From Brevibacillus invocatus (GTDB lineage: Bacteria > Bacillota > Bacilli > Brevibacillales > Brevibacillaceae): a DNA stretch of 64,000 bases. Positions 28,612-38,364 of this stretch are shown here, one piece after another. Within the stretch, counting starts at the first letter, position 1. Every line of letters begins with the position of its first letter. The translations under genes and the position numbers were made by a program. Under the pieces are notes generated by a model. It worked only from the letters and a program-made list of their open reading frames with translations. It was not told the DNA's origin and did not search any database. The stretch spans positions 1 through 64,000 of the forward strand of contig NZ_RHHR01000002.1 of NCBI RefSeq assembly GCF_003710915.1, read 5' to 3'.

Positions 28612-30084
28612 TTATTTTGTTGATACTACATCGAGTGCTTTTTGCAATTGCAGATCATTCTCTGGCTTGCGCATGGTCTCACGCAGAGAATCCTCCAATG
28701 CAGCACGTGTAGCAGCATCTACTTTTCCTGACACAGTCAATTTTTTCGATGTCTGGAACTGCTTGATCATCTGCTCTGTCTTTTGATCAAAATAGCCGTC
28801 ATCTCTACCTGGCGACAGATTTAATCCAGTCAGGATCAATTGCAGGTTCTTCACATCATTGCCCGTCATATCACGGGCAAGGTCTTTGTCCGCAGGCAGC
28901 TGAGTAGCGTTGAAATAAGCGGGCTGCTTCACCTCGAAATCAGGCACGATGCCTTTTTCATGGACCCAGTCGCCATTCGGAGTCAGCCATTTCGCGATAG
29001 TCAGCTTCAACTGGCTCTTGTCTTCCATTTCCATCGTGCTTTGCACGGTTCCTTTTCCGAAGCTCTTCTCGCCTACCAGCTTGTAGTTGCCGCTGTCACG
29101 CATCGCTCCTGCGAGGATTTCCGAAGCACTGGCGCTTCCACCGTTGATCAGCACTGTGATCGGATACGGTTTGGCCGCTTCCGTTTTCGAGCGGTACTCT
29201 TCACGCTGTTTTCCGCCATTGCCATACTCGATCTGCACAATCATGCCGTTATTCGGCACGAGCATTTCCCCGATTTCCTTCACTGCCAACAGATAGCCGC
29301 CCGGGTTGCCGCGAACGTCGATGACAAGTCCGCCAATTCCCTTTTTCTCCAGCTCTGCCAGCTGATCTTTGAAATGCTTGGCGGTCTCTGTCGAGAATTG
29401 TGTCAGAGCGATCACGCCTACCTTGACGCCGTTTTTCTCCATGATCTGGCTGTTGACCGTTTCGATTGGAATATCGTCCCGCACACAGACGATCGTAAGC
29501 GGTTCAGCTACACCTTGACGAACGATTTGCAGAACTGCTTTTGTTCCTTTCGGGCCGCGGATTTTGGTCACAGCCTGGTGCAAGTCCAGGCCTTCCAGCG
29601 ACTCGCCGTTGACACTGATGATCTGGTCATTCGGTTTCAAACCCGCTTTTTCAGCAGGAGATCCCTTAAACGGAGATACGATTGTGACGCGACCATTCTG
29701 CATGGTTACCTCGGTTCCAATTCCTTGGAACGTCGAGTGCAAAGTGGAGGTAAAATCGGCTGCCGTCTTTGGATCCATGTAATCACTGTACGGGTCCTGC
29801 AGCGAACCGACCATGCCACCAATCGCGCCTTCAACCAACTGTTCCGTGGTGACATTTTCGATATACTCTTTCTTAATTGCAGAAAAAGCTTCGTAAAGCT
29901 TCTGGAACTCTTCCGGATATCCTTGGGTACCTGGGGCAGAAAGCTTATTCGTTGAAGCCGTGAGTGCCGCATTCGAGGTTGCGCTGACTGAAGGCCGGAG
30001 CAGCGTCATTGTAAAGATGCTACTAGCTACCATCGAAACGAGTACAAGCCCTAGTACGGTACGTCCTTTCCATCTCACTTTCAC
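28612..30084 (-). CDS. ctpB: S41 carboxyl-terminal processing peptidase with peptidoglycan-binding domain
   Basis: A 490-residue exported or membrane-anchored protease. It has an N-terminal hydrophobic segment (9-30), a PDZ domain (about 115-195), an S41 protease core (about 215-385) with the catalytic Ser in GGSASASEI (315-323) and Lys344 in SFGKGTVQ, and a C-terminal PG_binding_1 domain (about 410-475, LQLILTGLNLSPGRDDGYFD). CtpB of B. subtilis cleaves SpoIVFA in the forespore-mother cell signal for sigma-K; that role fits but is not proven here. The start codon is GTG 30084 behind AAAAGGA. Confidence 0.92.
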   Translation of the reverse strand: MKVRWKGRTVLGLVLVSMVASSIFTMTLLRPSVSATSNAALTASTNKLSAPGTQGYPEEFQKLYEAFSAIKKEYIENVTTEQLVEGAIGGMVGSLQDPYSDYMDPKTAADFTSTLHSTFQGIGTEVTMQNGRVTIVSPFKGSPAEKAGLKPNDQIISVNGESLEGLDLHQAVTKIRGPKGTKAVLQIVRQGVAEPLTIVCVRDDIPIETVNSQIMEKNGVKVGVIALTQFSTETAKHFKDQLAELEKKGIGGLVIDVRGNPGGYLLAVKEIGEMLVPNNGMIVQIEYGNGGKQREEYRSKTEAAKPYPITVLINGGSASASEILAGAMRDSGNYKLVGEKSFGKGTVQSTMEMEDKSQLKLTIAKWLTPNGDWVHEKGIVPDFEVKQPAYFNATQLPADKDLARDMTGNDVKNLQLILTGLNLSPGRDDGYFDQKTEQMIKQFQTSKKLTVSGKVDAATRAALEDSLRETMRKPENDLQLQKALDVVSTK

Positions 30085-30170
30085 GTCACCATCCTTTTTG
30101 CTACCGGCGAAAAGATTCCTGTTAGTCTATGCGTTTTCAGGTAGCAATATTTGTGTGGATCGGACCGGAA

Positions 30171-31373
30171 CTACTTTAAGTAAGGCAGTGGATTAACAGC
30201 TACGTCATTTTTGTAGACGGTAAAGTGCAGGTGATTCCCAGTCGAACGACCCGTTGAGCCTACCTCGGCAATTTTTTGCCCTACATTCACTCTTTGTCCG
30301 ACCGATACTTTGATTCCGCCCTCGCGAATGTGGGCGTACAAGGTTGTAATTTCATCGCTGTGCTTGATCATGACCGTATTCCCAAAACCGTTGTAGTACC
30401 CGGCGTAAGTCACGATACCAGAGGCTGCCGCCATAATGGTGGTTCCTTTTGGCGCTGCCATGTCTAAACCATTATGCCCAGCTGATTTCCCAGTAAACGG
30501 GTCCTTTCGAACTCCGAAGCCGGAAGAAAAGCGGAACGCTCCATCCGTGATCGGCAGGGCCAATCTGCCGCCTTTGTACCCGCTGCTACTTGCGCTCATC
30601 GCCCGCACTTGCTCCGCGTACTTGGCAGATTCCTGCTTCGTAATTTGCATCAGCATTTGACCGGCCTCCGCCAGGTCTGCTTCCATTTTCTGCTCCTGCT
30701 TGTTCAACTCAGCCACGATGACCTGGCTCTTTTTGTATTGGCTGTCCAGCTCAGCCTTCAATGTTTCGGCTTCGTCGTACATCCCCGCATATACGGTCAA
30801 TTGATGGTCAATCTCTTTCTTTTTCGTTTCAATCGTCGCTTTGTCGCGCAGGTTGTCTTCAAGAATACGCGTATCCTGCGCCAAAATCAACTGAAGGCCC
30901 TCCATCCGCGTGAGGAAATCGCCAAAGTCAGAGGAACCCAAGAGCACGTCCAGATACGATACTGTACCTCGCTCGTACATGGATTTGACACGAGTCTTCA
31001 GCAAGGTTTCGCGTTTTGCCACGCGATCCTTCGCTTCATCCAGCTCGTCCTGTGCTTGGGCTGCTTTCAGCGTCGTCTCTTCCATTTGCTTTTCGAGCTT
31101 GTCCAATTTTGACTGCGCTTCATTGCGTCGCAGGTCAATTTGCATGAGCTCTGTGTTCAAATTCTTGATTTGTTTCTGAACCTGAGCAATACTTTGCTCC
31201 GTTTGCTTCATTTGCTTTCTCTGGTCTTCTTTCTTTTTGCGAATCTCTGCAAGCTCCCGATTGATTTTATCCAGGGACTGTTTGCTCGCGGCATGGCTGA
31301 CTTCAACTGGGATGTTTGCAGATCCGACCAGCAAACCTGCTATCAAGAGGGATAGTAGGATCTTCTTTTTCAT
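30171..31373 (-). CDS. Murein hydrolase activator / M23 peptidase with N-terminal coiled coil
   Basis: A 400-residue secreted protein: signal peptide (1-28), long coiled coil (about 32-245) and a C-terminal LytM/M23 domain (about 275-395). The zinc ligands appear intact (AGHNGLDMAAP and HLHFTVYKND), unlike EnvC-type proteins with a dead LytM domain. Its position directly after ftsEX mirrors the FtsEX-controlled hydrolases (CwlO-like in B. subtilis, PcsB in streptococci), so regulation by FtsEX is a strong inference. Confidence 0.9.
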   Translation of the reverse strand: MKKKILLSLLIAGLLVGSANIPVEVSHAASKQSLDKINRELAEIRKKKEDQRKQMKQTEQSIAQVQKQIKNLNTELMQIDLRRNEAQSKLDKLEKQMEETTLKAAQAQDELDEAKDRVAKRETLLKTRVKSMYERGTVSYLDVLLGSSDFGDFLTRMEGLQLILAQDTRILEDNLRDKATIETKKKEIDHQLTVYAGMYDEAETLKAELDSQYKKSQVIVAELNKQEQKMEADLAEAGQMLMQITKQESAKYAEQVRAMSASSSGYKGGRLALPITDGAFRFSSGFGVRKDPFTGKSAGHNGLDMAAPKGTTIMAAASGIVTYAGYYNGFGNTVMIKHSDEITTLYAHIREGGIKVSVGQRVNVGQKIAEVGSTGRSTGNHLHFTVYKNDVAVNPLPYLK

Positions 31374-31396
31374 GATTCTCCTCCCACAAACTCATT

Positions 31397-32293
31397 TTAC
31401 ACCCGCAAGAAGCGGCGGACAGACACCAAACTTCCCCAAATGCCGATAAAGGCACCAATCGCTACGAGCGCAAGTGCAACCTGGTTGACCAGTGGGAAGA
31501 GTGGTAACAGTTTGAACAGTTGTGAAGCTTCAAAGCTGGAATGAATCGCATCCAGCAGGTAATAGTATCCTACTGACAGCATGATGGTCGGAATCAACGC
31601 TCCGGCAATGCCCATGAGCAGACCCTCTACGAAGAATGGCCAGCGAATAAACCAGTTCGTTGCCCCTACCAGCTTCATAATCTCGATCTCCCGACGTCGG
31701 GCGACAATCGTCAGCTTGATCGTATTGGCAATCAGGAACATCGCTGTGAAGCCAAGTCCAATAATGAAGGCAATCCCTACATTACGCACAGCCCCGGTAA
31801 CTGCGAAGAGCTTTTCCACCGTACCTTCGCCATAGGTCAGGTTTTTCACATACTCCAGCTTCTTGATCTGAGCGGCCACGGCAGCCGTATCCTGTGGCTG
31901 AGCAGTCTTGACCACGAAAGCGTCCGGAAGCGGGTTATCCTTCTCCAAGCCTTCGAAAAGATATGCCTTGTCTCCCAAGCTTTCCTTAAACTGCTTTAAT
32001 CCTTCATCCTTGGGGATAAACTGGACAGTACTCACCTTGGGGATCGCTTTGATATTTTCTTCTACCTGCTGTACGTTTGCCTCGGTAGCCAGGACGTCCA
32101 TGAAGACGCGAATCTCTACCTGTTTTTCTACCGATTGTGCAAAGTAGTTGACGTTCATCGCCAGGATGAGAAATACGCCAAGAATTAATAGAGTAATGGC
32201 TACGGCACTAATAGAAGCGAACGACATCCAGCCGTTCCGGCCGAGGTTTTTTACCCCTTCACGGACATGGCGTCCCAGCGTTCTAATCTTCAT
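31397..32293 (-). CDS. ftsX: FtsX, permease-like subunit of the FtsEX complex
   Basis: A 298-residue membrane protein: first helix at about 25-47 (SISAVAITLLILGVFLILAM), extracellular loop (about 48-170) and three C-terminal helices, with RRREIEIMKLVGATNWFIRWPF in the cytoplasmic coupling loop. It transmits FtsE ATPase cycles to a wall hydrolase outside. ATG 32293 lies inside the last codons of ftsE (11-bp overlap). The M23 gene follows after 23 bp. Confidence 0.95.
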   Translation of the reverse strand: MKIRTLGRHVREGVKNLGRNGWMSFASISAVAITLLILGVFLILAMNVNYFAQSVEKQVEIRVFMDVLATEANVQQVEENIKAIPKVSTVQFIPKDEGLKQFKESLGDKAYLFEGLEKDNPLPDAFVVKTAQPQDTAAVAAQIKKLEYVKNLTYGEGTVEKLFAVTGAVRNVGIAFIIGLGFTAMFLIANTIKLTIVARRREIEIMKLVGATNWFIRWPFFVEGLLMGIAGALIPTIMLSVGYYYLLDAIHSSFEASQLFKLLPLFPLVNQVALALVAIGAFIGIWGSLVSVRRFLRV

Positions 32294-32975
32294 AACCGTA
32301 TTCCCCTCTCTGCTCGTCACGGGCGATCGTACCCGCTTCAATCGCGACAACCCGCTTTCTCATGGTGTTGACAATCTCCCGGTTATGCGTCGCCATGACG
32401 ACAGTTGTGCCTCGCTGGTTGATCTCATCAAACAGCTTCATGATTTCCCAGGAGGTATCCGGGTCGAGGTTTCCCGTAGGCTCATCGGCAATGATGATGC
32501 CAGGGCTGTTGACCAACGCCCTTGCCAGCGCCACACGCTGCTGCTCCCCACCGGAAAGCTCGCTCGGAAGCATTTTCGCCTTATGCTTCAGCTTGACTAG
32601 GCCCAGCACATCCATCACGCGTGGTTTGATCTGCTTGGGATTGGCTTCGATGACTTCCATCGCAAATGCGACATTTTCGAACACCGTCAGCGTCGGCAGC
32701 AGCTTGAAATCCTGGAAGACGACACCGATGCTGCGCCGTACCAAAGGAATCTGACGCTCCTTGATCCGGCTGACATTGAAGCCTCCGAGGAAAATCTGTC
32801 CCTTGGTCGGCTTTTCTTCACGATACATCAATTTGATAAACGTGGATTTACCCGCACCGCTGGGCCCCACTACATACACAAATTCGCCCTTTTCAATCCG
32901 AATATTGACGCCCTTGAGCGCATTTGTGCCATTCGGATACGTTTTCCATACATCGAACATCTCGATCAAGTCCAT
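32283..32975 (-). CDS. ftsE: FtsE, ATPase subunit of the FtsEX complex
   Basis: A 230-residue ABC ATPase with Walker A GPSGAGKSTFIKLM (about 38-51), signature LSGGEQQRVALARAL and Walker B IIIADEPTGNLD, all intact. It powers conformational control of peptidoglycan hydrolysis through FtsX. ATG 32975 has AGGAT upstream (a GTG one codon earlier is possible). An extended -10 promoter lies about 120 bp upstream. Confidence 0.96.
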   Translation of the reverse strand: MDLIEMFDVWKTYPNGTNALKGVNIRIEKGEFVYVVGPSGAGKSTFIKLMYREEKPTKGQIFLGGFNVSRIKERQIPLVRRSIGVVFQDFKLLPTLTVFENVAFAMEVIEANPKQIKPRVMDVLGLVKLKHKAKMLPSELSGGEQQRVALARALVNSPGIIIADEPTGNLDPDTSWEIMKLFDEINQRGTTVVMATHNREIVNTMRKRVVAIEAGTIARDEQRGEYGYED

Positions 32976-33351
32976 CACATCCTACGTTGTCTGATCGTTC
33001 TTAGCCTTTGTCTGCAAAATCGACAAAAGAACACATCCATTTCTCATCTGCTGTTGCCGTTTGTTGGAAAACAGCGAGAAACTTCATCCTACCTATTATA
33101 ACACCGTGTTTCACGGATGGTATCCTCTAAATCTCTCATTTCTTGTCGAAAAGGCTACGCTTCACCGACATTCCGACATGTTTTTTGTATAGTACGTCCT
33201 CACTTCTCGAAGTCGAAGACGCTCTCATTCATTGCTAGAAAAGGTATAACAGCTGCGATAAGTATGCTGTGAACACACCGTACGCTGGTCTGCGAACCAC
33301 ACACCCGTTACAATAGTAAAGAAGTTAACCTTTAGAAGGAGGTACGTTCAG
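32976..33351. other. Divergent intergenic region between ftsE and the alcohol dehydrogenase gene
   Basis: 376 bp without a supported gene. On the minus strand TGTTATAAT (-10 at 33096-33101) is an extended -10 promoter for ftsE. Towards the dehydrogenase, TTACAATAG near 33308-33316 may hold a -10 but I find no convincing -35. A short direct repeat CTTCTCGAAGTCGAAG lies near 33212-33228. Nothing else stands out. Confidence 0.5.
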
Positions 33352-34509
33352 ATGAACAACTTTGTTTACCGCAACCCTACAGAACTGATCTTTGGGCGGG
33401 GGCAACTGTCCGTTCTCGAAGCGAAGGCAAAACAACTGGGCTCCACGGTCCTGCTCGTATATGGAGGAGGAAGCATCAAGCGCTCCGGACTGTACGACAA
33501 AGTTGTCTCCCAGCTGCAGGCTGCAGAGTGTCGGGTGATCGAGCTGTCTGGGGTAGAACCCAATCCACGGCTCAACACCGTGAAGAAGGGAATTGAACTG
33601 TGCCGTCAGGAAGGGGTAGAGTGGATCCTTGCTGTCGGAGGAGGCAGCGTGATCGATGCCGCCAAAGCTGTGGCTGTCGGAGTGCCGTATGAAGGAGATG
33701 TATGGGACTTTTATACTCGTAAAGCAGTCGCAGAGAGTGCATTGCCACTAGGTACTGTACTCACGCTGGCAGCAACCGGCTCAGAAATGAATCGGGGCAG
33801 CGTCATTACCAACTGGGAAACGCAGGAGAAATTCGGGGGGACGTGTACATTTCCGACGTTTTCGATCCTGGATCCTGAAAATACCTTCACCGTACCGCGT
33901 GATCAAACCATCTACGGTATTTGCGATATTATGTCTCACGTGTTTGAGCAGTATTTCAGTCACACCACTGAAATTCCATTGCAAACACGGTTTGCTGAAT
34001 CCATTATGAAAACGGTCATCGAGAATGCGGAGCGCGTTCTGGAGAACCCGGAGGATTACGATGCCCGCGCCAATATCCTGTATTGCGGAACCATGGCTTT
34101 GAACGGTACACTGCCTGTCGGCGTTGATACGGATTGGGCGACTCATTCCATCGAGCATGCCGTAAGTGCTGTTTACGACATTCCGCACGGTGGCGGGCTG
34201 GCGATCATCTTCCCGCAATGGATGCGTTATGTATACCGCGAAAATGTTGCTCGCTTTGTCCGTTTTGCCGTCGAAGTGTGGAATGTTGATCCTGCAGGCA
34301 AGACGGATGATGAAGTGGCTTTGGCAGGTATTGAAGCGACAGCAGCTTTCTTTGCCCGAATCGGCGCCCCTACTCGTCTGGCCGACTACAAGATTGGCGA
34401 TGACCAACTCGAGGTTATGGCGCAAAAAGCGACTCCATTCGGTCCGATTGGACGCTTCAAACCATTGGGCAGCGAGGATGTAGCGGAGATTTTACGCATG
34501 TCCTTGTAA
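33352..34509 (+). CDS. Iron-containing alcohol dehydrogenase (butanol dehydrogenase-like)
   Basis: A 385-residue group III dehydrogenase of the YugJ/BdhA branch. The NAD(P) site [15 protein letters not shown] is near residue 95-110. Metal ligands come from [13 protein letters not shown] (Asp/His about 195-200) and [26 protein letters not shown] (His about 265 and 280). It should reduce aldehydes to alcohols, or the reverse, with NAD(P)H. AGAAGGAGG precedes the ATG. It is monocistronic, with its own terminator. Confidence 0.94.
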   Translation: MNNFVYRNPTELIFGRGQLSVLEAKAKQLGSTVLLVYGGGSIKRSGLYDKVVSQLQAAECRVIELSGVEPNPRLNTVKKGIELCRQEGVEWILAVGGGSVIDAAKAVAVGVPYEGDVWDFYTRKAVAESALPLGTVLTLAATGSEMNRGSVITNWETQEKFGGTCTFPTFSILDPENTFTVPRDQTIYGICDIMSHVFEQYFSHTTEIPLQTRFAESIMKTVIENAERVLENPEDYDARANILYCGTMALNGTLPVGVDTDWATHSIEHAVSAVYDIPHGGGLAIIFPQWMRYVYRENVARFVRFAVEVWNVDPAGKTDDEVALAGIEATAAFFARIGAPTRLADYKIGDDQLEVMAQKATPFGPIGRFKPLGSEDVAEILRMSL

Positions 34510-34517
34510 TAAACCTG

Positions 34518-34556
34518 CGAAAACGCCTCTCTCCCATGTGGAGACAGGCGTTTTTA
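34518..34556 (+). terminator. Bidirectional terminator between the dehydrogenase gene and argH
   Basis: Stem AAAACGCCT / AGGCGTTTT with inner TCTC/GAGA and T runs on both sides. It lies between the convergent genes ending at 34509 and 34610. Confidence 0.9.
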
Positions 34557-34609
34557 TTCTCTAACTAAAAATACCGGACAGGCCTCATGCCCATCCGGTA
34601 CTGGTATCC

Positions 34610-36055
34610 TTACGCTGGCGAGCCAACATCGATCAAGGATTCAATCATGACCTTTTGACTATTTTTATCTACCCAAGCATGCGTGTCGACGAGCAGCTTG
34701 CGGTATACCTTAATTTGTTCTTCCACCTGATTGCGAGCTGTGCCACCCAGCACGTTGCGCGCATTCACTACTGTCTCTATAGCCAGTGCCTCGTACACAT
34801 CCTCGCCAATCACACCAGAGAAGCTCTGGAATTCTGCCAAGGACATGTCCAGCAAGTATTTCTTGTTCTCGATGCAGTACAGAACCGTTTTCCCTACCAC
34901 TTCATGCGCTTCCCGGAACGGCATGTTTTTACGCACCAGATAGTCCGCCAGATCCGTCGCGTTGGAGAAGTCTTGCGTAACGGCTTGGCGCATGCGCTCT
35001 TCTCTAACCTGCATGGTCTTGATCATCGGAGTCAACAGCGCCAACGCCCCATGAAGTGTCGCGACTGTGTCGAACATGCCTTCCTTGTCTTCTTGCATAT
35101 CCTTGTTGTACGCAAGCGGCAGGCCTTTCAACACGGTCAGCAAGCCCACGAGATTGCCGTACACCCGTCCTGTTTTCCCGCGCACCAGCTCTGCCACATC
35201 CGGATTTTTCTTCTGCGGCATGATGCTGGAGCCTGTGCAGAACTCATCATCGAGCTCAATGAAGGAAAACTCCTGGCTGCTCCATATCACCAGTTCCTCA
35301 CACAAACGCGAGAGGTGCGTCATGATCAGAGAGGAATCGGCTAAAAATTCAACGATAAAATCTCTGTCGCTTACCGCATCCATGCTGTTTTGATAAACGC
35401 CATCAAACTGCAGCAGCTCTGCAACAAAGGTGCGATCGATCGGGAATGTAGTCCCAGCCAACGCACCAGCGCCAAGCGGCAAAACGTTGACCCGTTTCCA
35501 GGTCTCGGTCATGCGCTCGATGTCGCGTTGCAGCATGGACACGTACGCCATCAGATGATAGCCGAACAATACTGGCTGTGCACGTTGAAGATGCGTGTAG
35601 CCTGGCATCACCGTATCGAGATGCTGATTTGCCTTTTCGATCAGCGCTTCCTGCAAATACATCGCCAGCTGGATGATTTCCATGAGCTTTTCTCTGAGGT
35701 ACAGGTGCATATCCGTCGCTACCTGATCGTTACGGCTGCGGCCCGTGTGGAGCTTGCCCCCCACCGAACCGATTTCTTCGATCAGCATTTTCTCAATATT
35801 CATATGGACATCTTCGTGTGCGACAAGAAATTGTGCCTGCCCCCGCTCGATTTTTTCCTTCACCTTTTTCAAGCCCGCAATAATCTGTCTAACTTCCTCC
35901 ATTGGCAGGATGCCGCACTTGCCCAGCATGGCTACATGTGCCAGGCTCCCGACGATATCCTGTCGCCACATCTGCTGGTCAAAAGAGATGGAAGCTGTAT
36001 ACTCTTCTACGAGCTGATTCGTCGGCTTCGTGAAGCGTCCTCCCCACAGTTTCAT
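34610..36055 (-). CDS. argH: Argininosuccinate lyase
   Basis: A 481-residue fumarase/aspartase-superfamily enzyme splitting argininosuccinate into arginine and fumarate. It has [55 protein letters not shown] and the mobile signature loop [20 protein letters not shown] with the catalytic Ser. It overlaps the argG stop by 4 bp (ATGA) and is the last gene of argGH. Confidence 0.98.
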   Translation of the reverse strand: MKLWGGRFTKPTNQLVEEYTASISFDQQMWRQDIVGSLAHVAMLGKCGILPMEEVRQIIAGLKKVKEKIERGQAQFLVAHEDVHMNIEKMLIEEIGSVGGKLHTGRSRNDQVATDMHLYLREKLMEIIQLAMYLQEALIEKANQHLDTVMPGYTHLQRAQPVLFGYHLMAYVSMLQRDIERMTETWKRVNVLPLGAGALAGTTFPIDRTFVAELLQFDGVYQNSMDAVSDRDFIVEFLADSSLIMTHLSRLCEELVIWSSQEFSFIELDDEFCTGSSIMPQKKNPDVAELVRGKTGRVYGNLVGLLTVLKGLPLAYNKDMQEDKEGMFDTVATLHGALALLTPMIKTMQVREERMRQAVTQDFSNATDLADYLVRKNMPFREAHEVVGKTVLYCIENKKYLLDMSLAEFQSFSGVIGEDVYEALAIETVVNARNVLGGTARNQVEEQIKVYRKLLVDTHAWVDKNSQKVMIESLIDVGSPA

Positions 36056-37311
36056 TGCTTGATCGCATCCTTTTCGTCCAAGATCTTGATGGCTGTATTT
36101 ACGTTCTCATGCAGAACGCCTTCATTGACTTGTGCGTATACCTGGGTTGGCAGACCCCACAGCTTGATGAAGCCCAATGCTGCTTTGTGGTCAAACTGGT
36201 CACCCGCATTGTAGGTAGCCAGCTCGTGGCTGTAGAGCGAAGACGCCGATTTGCGTCCTACCACGATCGCATGGCCTTTGTGCAGCTTCACGCGCACCAC
36301 GCCGGTCACGTGTTTTTGTGTTTCCTCGATGAATGCTTGAACCGCATTGCGGATCGGAGAGTACCAGAGTCCCTCGTAGATCACCTGCGACATTTTTTGT
36401 TCGATAATCGGTTTGAATTGCGCTACCTCGCGAGGCTGAGTCAGGAATTCCAGCTCACGGTGCGCCAGAATCAAGGTAGTCGCTGCTGGTGTTTCGTATA
36501 CCTCACGCGATTTGATACCGACCAAACGGTTTTCTACGTGGTCAATACGTCCAACACCGTGGTTACCTGCGATCTTGTTCAGCTTCAGGATCAGTTCAGA
36601 CAGTGCCAGTTCTTCGCCATTCAGCGCAGTTGGCACGCCTTTTACGAACGTGATTTCGATTTCTTCTGCTTGATCCGGTGCATCTGCAATGGATTTGGTC
36701 AGATCGTATGCACCCTCTGGTGGAGCTGCCCAAGGATCTTCCAGAACGCCGCACTCGCAGCTTCTGCCCCACAGGTTTTGGTCAATGCTGTATGGATTGT
36801 CCAGATCGATCGGGATCGGGATATTGTTCTTTTTCGCATATTCGATCTCTTCGTCACGCGTCCAGCCCCATTCACGAACCGGCGCCACGATTTTGATGTT
36901 CGGGTTCAACGCTGTGAAGGAAACGTCAAAGCGAACCTGGTCATTTCCTTTTCCGGTGCAACCGTGAGCAACGGCTACTGCGCCTTCTTTTTCAGCGATT
37001 TCAACCAGAACGCGGGAAATCAGGTAACGGGACAGTGCCGATACCAGTGGATACTTGCCTTCATACATCGCGTTTGCCTGCAAGGCTGGCAGAACGAATT
37101 CCTGCGCGAATGCTTCCTTCGCATCCACTACAATCGATTTCAGTGCGCCAACTTGCAGCGCCTTTTTCTGTACAAAATCAAGGTCTTTTCCTTCTCCTAC
37201 ATCAAGGGCAACCGCAATAACATCATAGTTGTAGGTTTCTTGCAGCCATTTGATTGCTACTGATGTATCTAAACCGCCTGAATAGGCCAAAACAATTTTT
37301 TCTTTAGACAT
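36052..37311 (-). CDS. argG: Argininosuccinate synthase
   Basis: A 419-residue enzyme joining citrulline and aspartate with ATP. The N-terminal P-loop is [19 protein letters not shown]. It also has [15 protein letters not shown], and [11 protein letters not shown] and [14 protein letters not shown] in the middle. ATG 37311 follows GGGAGAGAAG; the longer frame upstream lacks a ribosome site. It is transcribed from a promoter fully covered by two ARG-like boxes (37347-37384). Confidence 0.98.
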   Translation of the reverse strand: MSKEKIVLAYSGGLDTSVAIKWLQETYNYDVIAVALDVGEGKDLDFVQKKALQVGALKSIVVDAKEAFAQEFVLPALQANAMYEGKYPLVSALSRYLISRVLVEIAEKEGAVAVAHGCTGKGNDQVRFDVSFTALNPNIKIVAPVREWGWTRDEEIEYAKKNNIPIPIDLDNPYSIDQNLWGRSCECGVLEDPWAAPPEGAYDLTKSIADAPDQAEEIEITFVKGVPTALNGEELALSELILKLNKIAGNHGVGRIDHVENRLVGIKSREVYETPAATTLILAHRELEFLTQPREVAQFKPIIEQKMSQVIYEGLWYSPIRNAVQAFIEETQKHVTGVVRVKLHKGHAIVVGRKSASSLYSHELATYNAGDQFDHKAALGFIKLWGLPTQVYAQVNEGVLHENVNTAIKILDEKDAIKQ

Positions 37312-37346
37312 CGCTCTTCTCTCCCTGTACACGAAAGATTTTCTTA

Positions 37347-37384
37347 TGTGAGTAATTATACAAACTTATTTATAAAAATACAAC
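37347..37384 (-). promoter_or_regulatory. argG promoter with two ARG-like (ArgR/AhrC) operator boxes
   Basis: Minus-strand TTGTAT (37378-37383) and TATAAT (37355-37360), 17-bp spacing. Two 18-bp boxes fit TNTGNATWWWWATNCANA: TTTGTATAATTACTCACA (37347-37364, one mismatch, over the -10) and GTTGTATTTTTATAAATA (37367-37384, two mismatches, over the -35), 2 bp apart. This is the spacing of adjacent ARG boxes bound by an ArgR hexamer, so arginine repression is expected. Confidence 0.82.
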
Positions 37385-37444
37385 CACTTTTATTGAACTC
37401 CTTCTCCATTTTCACAGGTAAAATTACGTAGAGGTTCCATGCAG

Positions 37445-37475
37445 ACAAAACCGGATAAGATATTCATCTCATCCG
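37445..37475 (-). terminator. Terminator of the DUF4760-like gene
   Basis: Minus-strand stem CCGGAT-AGAT / ATCT-ATCCGG followed by TTTTG, 20 bp after the gene stop at 37495. Confidence 0.8.
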
Positions 37476-37494
37476 GCCATTTTTCTTACCCCTC

Positions 37495-37926
37495 TTATTT
37501 GATTGCATAAGATACTTTAGGAATGTATGCTTCACCCTTCTTTTTGCCAATCCACTCCAGCTCAGCGACCGCCAGCAATTCGAAGTTCTCAGCGACGTGG
37601 ATATCTCCCTGCGAGCGCCAATCTGAAATAATCGGGTACATCTTATCGTAAAAACCATTTATGAACCACATGTCAAATAATAGATCCGGATGTATAAGTC
37701 CGTTTTTATACAGCACACCGACCATCTCGAAAAATCCGTACAACGTGACAAAGTGCGAAAATCCTTCACTGCCACGCGGGAACTGCTCCCAGAAGGCCGA
37801 TGGGTCGATTGCTTCATGCAGTCCCAACTCTTTGGTAAACCATCTTTTCGCTGTCCGCAGACGCTCTGATTCAAACTGATCGTACAACTTTAGAATCATT
37901 TCTCCATCCTGATAGGTAGGAATCAT
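37495..37926 (-). CDS. DUF4760-like cytoplasmic protein of unknown function
   Basis: A 143-residue soluble alpha-helical protein. The stretch GFFEMVGVLYKNGLIHPDLL followed by FDMWFINGFYDKMYPIISDWR resembles the DUF4760 family, for which no function is known. ATG 37926 has AGAGGTGAAAAG upstream; the longer frame is not supported. It has its own terminator and no obvious partner; the small gene upstream (38009-38197) may be cotranscribed. Confidence 0.6.
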   Translation of the reverse strand: MIPTYQDGEMILKLYDQFESERLRTAKRWFTKELGLHEAIDPSAFWEQFPRGSEGFSHFVTLYGFFEMVGVLYKNGLIHPDLLFDMWFINGFYDKMYPIISDWRSQGDIHVAENFELLAVAELEWIGKKKGEAYIPKVSYAIK

Positions 37927-38008
37927 GGACTTTTCACCTCTTGAAAAATATGGAAGCACATGTCCAGTATCTCTTTTTTTCACTCTTCTGGCAAGAAGCT
38001 GCTCGCAA

Positions 38009-38197
38009 TCAAGAAGTCATCGAATGTTTTTCCAAATATTCAATCCTGCTTACGATCATTTGCACCTTTTGATAGATTTCCATGCGACTTTGCCAATTCA
38101 ATGCCGCTGAGGTTACGGTATCCTTGATCTCTTCTTTCATCTTATTCAGTGCTGTGATGTCCGTCATAGACAATATCTCTGTTTCAAACATGCTCAT
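38009..38197 (-). CDS. Small helical protein of unknown function
   Basis: A 62-residue acidic/basic helical protein (MSMFETEILSMTDITALNKM at the start, then KVQMIVSRIEYLEKH near the end), probably coiled coil. GAGGTG stands 6 bases before ATG 38197, which supports translation. I recognise no family; it is of Spo0E-like size but lacks the SxxxD phosphatase motif. Confidence 0.5.
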   Translation of the reverse strand: MSMFETEILSMTDITALNKMKEEIKDTVTSAALNWQSRMEIYQKVQMIVSRIEYLEKHSMTS

Positions 38198-38310
38198 TCT
38201 ATACACCTCATTTGAAATGACATTTTGCCCAAACTTTACACAGGCTCACCTAATAGACGTATGAAAGGTGAAGGATAGTTGCATAAAACAGAAATATTTT
38301 CCTTATGAGT

Positions 38311-38364
38311 AAAAAAACCGCATAGGGACGTTTCCTTATCGGAACACATCCTGTAGCGGTTTTT
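38311..38364 (-). terminator. Terminator whose 5' arm lies in the HD-GYP coding sequence
   Basis: Minus-strand AAAACCGC-TA-AGGA pairs with TCCCTA-GCGGTTTT and is followed by a T run. The upstream arm (38351-38364) is still coding (last residues KPLQDVFR) and the stop is in the loop at 38336. Confidence 0.7.

Noticed and set aside
36055-37263. A 402-codon open frame on the plus strand antisense to argG
   Set aside because: Exact shadow of argG, rich in Cys, Phe and Gln, without family features.
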